In this document: piece after piece, positions 58,309-64,000 of the stretch
Layout: the number at the start of each line of letters is the position of its first letter
How positions within the stretch are numbered: position 1 is the stretch's first letter
NCBI GenBank assembly: GCA_014904845.1
Contig: MU119350.1
Span: forward strand, 62,001-126,000
DNA from: Acephala macrosclerotiorum
Lineage: Eukaryota; Ascomycota; Leotiomycetes; Helotiales; Mollisiaceae
Length of the DNA stretch: 64,000 nucleotides
Direction of reading: 5' to 3'
Translations under genes and position numbers: made by a program
The notes under the pieces: model-generated
Databases searched by the model: none
The model's input: the letters and a program-made list of their open reading frames with translations, nothing else
Told to the model about the DNA's origin: nothing

Positions 58309-59129
58309 TGGAAGCTTTAGCTTTTTTGTATTTTCCTCTTCTGCGGTGCTTAGTGTGAGATTTTATGTACGCAACTTCAGCAACTAAACTTCTATTGCAG
58401 TCAAAGTATCGGTTCTAAAATATCAAATAGAGGGCAAAGAGCCTGGTTACTCATTTGGCATGCGTGGTGTGTATCACCTTGGAGACCCGCCACACAATTC
58501 AATAATCACACCTACCAAAAAGCGCAAGGGTAAGCGCATCATAAGTCCAAGACGAAAGAAAACTAGAGTCTCCAACGCAAATCCTTCAGATCCATCCCGA
58601 GACGACTAAATCACGCCTATTTGACCATTCGACCGTGCCAGTTCACAACTGAAACAAAACATTTTGCACAGAAACTGATACAAATGGATAGTGATGATGA
58701 TGATTCATTTATAGTCCGCGGCTGCCGTTAGGCAATTGGACTGTTCTAAGCAATAACTCCTAGACTTCCAGATAAATTATAAAGAGCCTTCTATCCTAGT
58801 AGTGGTACCCTCGTGTAACCATACTCTTACATACTCTCATGACCGCCCCGAGGGGCATCACTCGCGTAACGCCGCGTAACAATCCACCCTCGCTGTATTC
58901 CGCACCATCAACTTCCGGCAAGCAATCTGCTGTGTGCTCTTCTGGGTCGCTTTTACTCGAGGCCGCACCCGTGTCTTAAGATTAAGAAACCCATCCAATA
59001 CGAAATGGAATGTGTCAATCTGTGAGTCCCCTGTTCTTCTTCCTGCCGACTGGCGCCTACGTCCTTGCTCCGACAGTATACATATGGATGGAACTGCTGC
59101 AAAAATGGGGAAGGCACCGAACTTATTAT
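58309..59129. other. Intergenic
   Basis: No supported gene between the HET gene and AT-rich block F. Confidence 0.35.
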
Positions 59130-59475
59130 TTTAACTTTTCAATTCCTATTTAATAACTAATTAGCAAAACTGTAAAAACCGCAGGAATTTAATATTAGTG
59201 TTTATTAGTTTTTACAATTTAATTTTTTTGCGTTTATTTTTTATTAATATTTAAATTTTATTTAATACTTATTAATAAAATCGAATAAAATTTATATTCA
59301 ATTTTAATAATTAATTTATTATTATTATTATAATTATTTCGTTTTTAATTAAAAATATATTAAATAAATATTTAATTAATTAAAATAAAAAAAATTTAAT
59401 TAAATGCGAGAATATTAATATTTGTTATAATACTTATTTAATATTAAAACCATTGGAAAGTTTAAAACGGGCAAC
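59130..59475. repeat. AT-rich RIP-like block F (contains repeat copy 2)
   Basis: About 345 bp. The right end (59372..59469) is the mutated inverted copy of the repeat at 56047. The left end (TTTTAACTTTTCAATT) is loosely similar to the reverse complement of the right end, suggesting short terminal inverted repeats. Confidence 0.65.
59372..59469 (-). repeat. Dispersed repeat, RIP-mutated copy 2
   Basis: Read on the minus strand it aligns base for base with 56047..56144. For example GGTGCTGAATAAG in copy 1 is AATATTAAATAAG here, i.e. G-to-A and C-to-T changes only in that stretch. Confidence 0.7.
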
Positions 59476-60816
59476 TATAATTCACCTAAAGGCAGGCTTG
59501 GAAATCTAGCACAGTGAATGGGCCTCTCTTTTCTCACAAACAGCATTCGTTGCTGCACTTCTTCACCGCTACCCAGAACGGTGAGATCCAGGAGAAATGA
59601 ACTCGAGACGAACTTCTCAGCTTCGTCGATGTCGTTTCGGGATCATTGGCTTTATTAATGTTGACGCAGTGGAATGAAGCAAATATCACATTGAGTTCGG
59701 ACATGAGTGTGCAGCAATTGATCGCTTCGAAGGGCTTGTACTTGCTCGTTCCTGCGGCAATTATCTTGCATACTGAGGTGTTCCTCGCTGTGTGGGTTTC
59801 ACATACATATCGTAGTGTAAAGGTTAGAAAGATGAGACAGGCGAGGACAAGCGAGATAATTTGGAGCACGCAGAATCGGAGTTTGAGAGAAGGTATGGAG
59901 GGAACCTCGGTCGAGTCCTAAGGGTTGTGAATAATTGAAGCAGATGAAAGTTCGGTATGGTTTACCGGCAGACGAGCATAGTCACATGGGCTTATTGTGG
60001 GATAAAGGTGACTAGAAGCGAGGTGTGAACATTCTGCTAGGAGCTTATCCCACATAATTGATGCTTGGGATATTGTGTTCTGGGAAGCGACTCGCCGTTC
60101 TCCGAGATCCTCACCAAACCCTCACGCTCAATCATCTAACTTCCCGTGATCACGGCCATCTCCACCTCGAGCCTCACCCCACAATGTCCCGCAGCTTGAG
60201 CCATGCTCACGAGTATCGCCACACTTGAAATGCCTTCTAGAAGATCTTCAGCGTCTTCCGGAATGCCACAATCTACGATTTGATGGTTCTAGAAGATCGC
60301 TATAGGAGCGAACCTTTCACGAACCAAGACCAAGCTCTCTTCATCGCTATCGATAGTTCCCTTCGTCTAATATCGCAGCTATGTACCCCGCTTCTTTAGT
60401 ATATTTCCCCACTTTCGGCACATCTTCCTCTTCGATATTGGATAGTGTGCAACCATGTTCACGGGACCATAAATTGAATTGTTTGGATGCAAACTGGGAA
60501 CTTCATCTTCCAGTAACTCCCGCACAGCGAATTGCAGTTGCAGTAGTAAGCAAGCTCTTGGGTTGGCTATATGCACAGTTCATGCAGTGCGATAAGGAAA
60601 CGACTGGGTGGCGAGGGGAAGAAATGCAGGAAGCTTGATTTGGGGATGTGGCTTGAGGTGGCATGATCGAACCCCCTCCCAAAAAACCAAAAGTCTGTGA
60701 TCGAGAATTAAGATCATTGAGGAAGGCAAAAAATGAATTAAATAACCCTGTCTAATGACAAAACACACAATCCTGCTTTCCTCTCTTCTTGCCAGATTTT
60801 CAAAGTGCTTGATAGC
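59476..60816. other. Intergenic
   Basis: A 111-codon minus-strand ORF (59534..59869) begins with one hydrophobic segment and contains several Cys, but has no clear start context or family; not called. Nothing else seen. Confidence 0.35.
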
Positions 60817-62732
60817 TTAGAACAGAGCATGGAAAACTCTGAGCGGCATGTTCTTCCACGTCTTCGGCGTTGGGACGTAGTCGTCTGCGAGATCGATTTG
60901 TCTCTTTCCAGATGTGATGTCCATGTCTGCAGCTCTGATATAGAAGCTCCAGTTCCTGGACCAGACTTTCCAGAATAGGTAGAGGGCAATGATGAGGGGT
61001 GCTGCCAGGTAGTAGGAGAAAAAGGCTTGGGCGTTGGGAGATCCGCCAATGGGCTGTTTGAATTTTCGTCAGTGATTTCCGCTAGCCGGGAAGGTGGAGA
61101 AGGATAGAAAGTGAGGGTAGACGAAGACTTACGAATAAAGCAACATAAAATGTAGCAATCATACACAGAATATTGAGGATAAATCCATACCAGCTTCCAA
61201 TAACACCAAACATAGCTTGGTATGGAAGTTCATCCTTGATATGTCCTTGAATCTTCCACGCAGAACGGAATCTGATATGCGCGACACAGATCGCCCCCCA
61301 AGTGAAGAAGAAGCTCAATCCGGAAAGTGCGAGCAGCCAATTGAACACAGTGTTAGCTTGTCCAGATTCTCCGATGAAGGCGAGAAGACCGAAGAGGAGC
61401 TGAATGAGAACGCCCCAGATTGGACGACCTTGCTTATCGACGTATGCGAGCCAAGATGGACCCATGCCTCTTTCTGCCAGAGCTTGCATTGTGCGAGTAG
61501 AGCCGAAAGTACAAGAGTTTGCAACACTAATGACTGAGATAGTGATGATAGCATTAAAGATCGAAGGTAGGACCTTGATGTTCGCAAGTCTGATAGCGAT
61601 GACAAAAGGCGAGTACTTTGTGTTGGCGCCTGAAGAGTTCAGAAGATCTGGGTCTGTGTACGGAACGAGCAAACCGAGGATGAACAAGCCCACAACGTAG
61701 AAGAAAGTAATTCGCCAAAAGACTTGTTTGGTAGCGGTAGGAATGGATCGTTTGGGGTTAGCGGTCTCTGCTGCTGCAAGGCCAACAAGTTCTGTTCCTC
61801 CGAAAGCGAAAGCTGCGACGACGAAGACCGAGCAGAAGCCTTTGAATCCATTGGCAAACGCACCCGGATTGTGCCAGTATTTTGCTCCTATATATCCTTG
61901 AGGGCCAGTTCCACCGCAGTCGATGATTATACCGAGGATAATGAAGCCAACGCAGCCCATGATCTTGACCATACTAAGGAAGAACTCAACTGAGAGATAT
62001 TAGTTTCAAAGTAGGTATGAATCGGGAAAAAGAATATGCTGACCTTCGCCATAGCCTCTGATGCCAAATATTTGGATGACTGTGAGGAAGAACAAGAATA
62101 TCGTGATCCAAACGCCAATGTTGATGTCGTCGCGCCAGAACCTAATCGTGATACCAGCTGCTGTGAGTTCGAAAGGTAGCACTGTGAGCCATCCGATAGC
62201 GTAATCCCAGCCGACAGCAAATCCGCTATAAAACTGTCAGTGGAATTTTGATGATCAATCCCAAGGCCCTTACACTGAGGGATCCACGAAGCGAACAATG
62301 TATGTGAAGAACGCGCCATTGACAGGGAAGAGAACAGCCATTTCGCCCAAAGCTTGAACGGTGACTAGCAACATAGAACCAATGATCATGTATCCAAGGA
62401 CCTAGGGTATTGAATTAGCTTCCTTTGTTCTTGTAGGTCAGATCGAATCCAATTTTTACCAAACTCCCAGGACCTCCAGTTGATAGAGCACTACCAGATC
62501 CGACGAAGAGACCGGCACCAATGGCACCACCTACGTACAAGTTAGATCTTGTAACATGACCAGAAGTTTGGGCAACAGTACCAATTGCAATCATCTGCAA
62601 ATGACGGCCCTTCAAGGCTCGCGCAAGTGGAGCGGCATGGACGATGATGGTCCTATCGCCCGCCTCCAAATCCCCAACCTCCGGTGCATTATGTTCAACC
62701 TTCACCTCTTTCGAGATAGGAGAGTCCGACAT
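60817..62732 (-). CDS. Amino-acid permease (APC superfamily, YAT/AAP type)
   Basis: Six exons (62732..62582, 62530..62460, 62401..62274, 62225..62044, 61989..61133, 61053..60817) give 541 aa, all joins in frame. The cytosolic N-terminus ends in LARALKGRHLQMIAIGGAIGAGLFVGSG, the hallmark of fungal amino-acid permeases at TM1. GEMAVLFPVNGAFFTY, VGWDYAIGW, AFAFGGTELVGLAAAETANP and NSCTFGSTRTMQALAERGMGP follow at the expected positions. The C-terminus ends PLRVFHALF. About twelve TM segments are present. It would import amino acids at the plasma membrane by proton symport; specificity (general or dicarboxylic) is unclear. Confidence 0.94.
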
Positions 62733-63475
62733 CGTGAGCGATGCTTGTCGGTAGTCTTTAGTATATCTTCAACGTGGATGTTTTCATGCAGCTAAGAAAT
62801 AGCACAACGTTTTGGAGTCTGCGGAGCACAAGGGCGATCCATGGTATTTGAGTCTTCCAGAACAGACAGCCCAGACCCACGCAAGTCAAGCTTCCGCTAA
62901 GGGTCGCCCACTTCGCGGGGACGATAAGGAACCCCTGCCGAGAACATTGTGGTCTGGAATGCCCAGGACCTTGCAGCATTGCCACTCCAAGAGACATGGC
63001 GCACCGTAGTACTGCCTATTCGTCGCGGACAGGTGCAGCACGCTGGCATCGGGATGACCGACAATCATTTACACGGGGTGGTGGATGGGAAAGGAAGGTT
63101 GAATGTGCGTTGATAAGAAAAAGGAAGATTGTGTTGGTTGCTAGAGATGTGCTGGGGTGATTTGGGGAAGGGTCTCGTCTATTCGCGCTGCCCATGCCAC
63201 TGTGGCGGCCGCCCCAATCTTGAAAGCTTGCGGCTTTGGGAAGTCATATCCCTATGGCTTAACGACGCCACCATCGATGCGGTCAGTTCCGCCGAGACAA
63301 CATCTCGAGTCGTGGTGATAGCGTGTTCAGAGACTCAAACAAAAAGAGGCCATTGCTCTCGAAGAAATTGCTCTGGGTCTAGTTCCCGACTTCTATCATG
63401 GAACGAATAATGTAGAAGCAATTCAATTTCCGGCTAGATGCGGAACGATATTACGGCACACTAAGTGGTCGAGGT
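62733..63475. other. Permease upstream region
   Basis: Promoter side of the permease gene; no other gene seen before AT-rich block G. Confidence 0.4.
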
Positions 63476-64000
63476 GTGCAACTTTCGAAAAATCGAAAAA
63501 TCGATATTTTCAAAAAACAATCGAAATATCGTTTTTACATTAAATTACGATAGTAATTATTTTTCTTCTTTTAATCTCTTTTATTTAAAATTTTTAAAAC
63601 TTTATTTTTTATTAAAAACAATCGTAATTATTAAAATTTTTATAGTATTTTGTACTTTTTATTTAAATATAATATAAATATTAAATCGATTTAATTATAT
63701 AATAAATTGTATTAAATAAAATATTATTATAAAATAATTATATATTTATTTTTATTTTTATTAAAATATTCAAATTTAAATTCAATTTACGAATAATATT
63801 CGTATATTTTATTAAATATATTATTTTTTTTTTTCAAAAGAACGAATTAAATTAATAAGTAATTTAAATTGTTTATTATAATTTTCTTTTGAATAATTTT
63901 TTTTTTAAACGAATTTTTTTATAATTTAATTTTTTACGTCGAATAAAATTAATTAAATGAAATATTAAAAATAATAAAAAAAATATATATAATATATATA
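63476..64000. repeat. AT-rich RIP-like block G (continues beyond window)
   Basis: A/T-dominated to the right edge, with repeated AATCGA/ATATCG-like words at its start and cytosines often in TCG. No ORF of credible composition. Likely the edge of a larger degraded repeat. Confidence 0.65.

Noticed and set aside
59534..59869. 111-codon minus-strand ORF with one hydrophobic segment
   Set aside because: No ATG context, no family and next to a degraded repeat; not supportable.
1..64000. tRNA, rRNA or CRISPR elements
   Set aside because: No A/B-box pair with cloverleaf potential, rRNA-like sequence or regularly spaced direct repeats were found by eye; CRISPR is not expected in a fungus.

Overview
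This window comes from the nuclear genome of a filamentous ascomycete (Pezizomycotina). Genes are eukaryotic, with 45-150 bp GT-AG introns that often carry CTAAC/CTGAC-like branch sites. The families are typical of such fungi: GMC oxidoreductase, asco-laccase, Zn2Cys6 regulators, a HET-domain protein, a Dal5-type transporter and a SLMAP/HAM-4-like FHA protein. Gene-bearing DNA of ordinary composition is broken by seven very AT-rich, TpA-dense blocks (about 5.6-6.1, 43.2-43.9, 44.6-45.0, 49.4-50.1, 55.8-56.0, 59.1-59.5 and 63.5-64.0 kb). These look like repeats degraded by RIP-type C-to-T mutation.

Left part (1-20 kb) is rich in secreted and surface enzymes. It holds a GH72 protein lacking both catalytic glutamates, a tannase/feruloyl esterase gene with one in-frame stop, a truncated GH92 mannosidase, a GMC oxidoreductase, a GPI-anchored L-domain wall protein, a Dal5-type transporter, a Zn2Cys6 activator, a FaeC-type feruloyl esterase, an alpha/beta hydrolase and a YbjQ-family protein. 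This fits a saprotrophic or plant-associated lifestyle. The middle (22-35 kb) carries conserved housekeeping genes (a second Zn2Cys6 protein, the tail-anchored FHA protein, and the TIM23 subunit Mgr2 in five small exons) and a laccase.

Right part (35-64 kb) is gene-poor and accessory in character. It has two tiny spliced genes ending in the same PPDPFYG motif, and a fused pair of pseudogenes (metalloprotease and carboxylesterase). An island cut up by AT-rich blocks then carries a metallophosphoesterase, a Fic-domain protein, an Hsp70-like ATPase fragment with a poly-Asp tail, and a HET-domain gene. The same island carries a single-exon 730-aa protein built from seven tandem SUMO-like domains, four of which end in a SUMO-style diglycine. 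An amino-acid permease lies near the right edge.

The most unusual finding is the poly-SUMO-like gene at 53075-55267. Exon joins were made by eye from splice signals and reading frame; exact boundaries of degraded genes are approximate.
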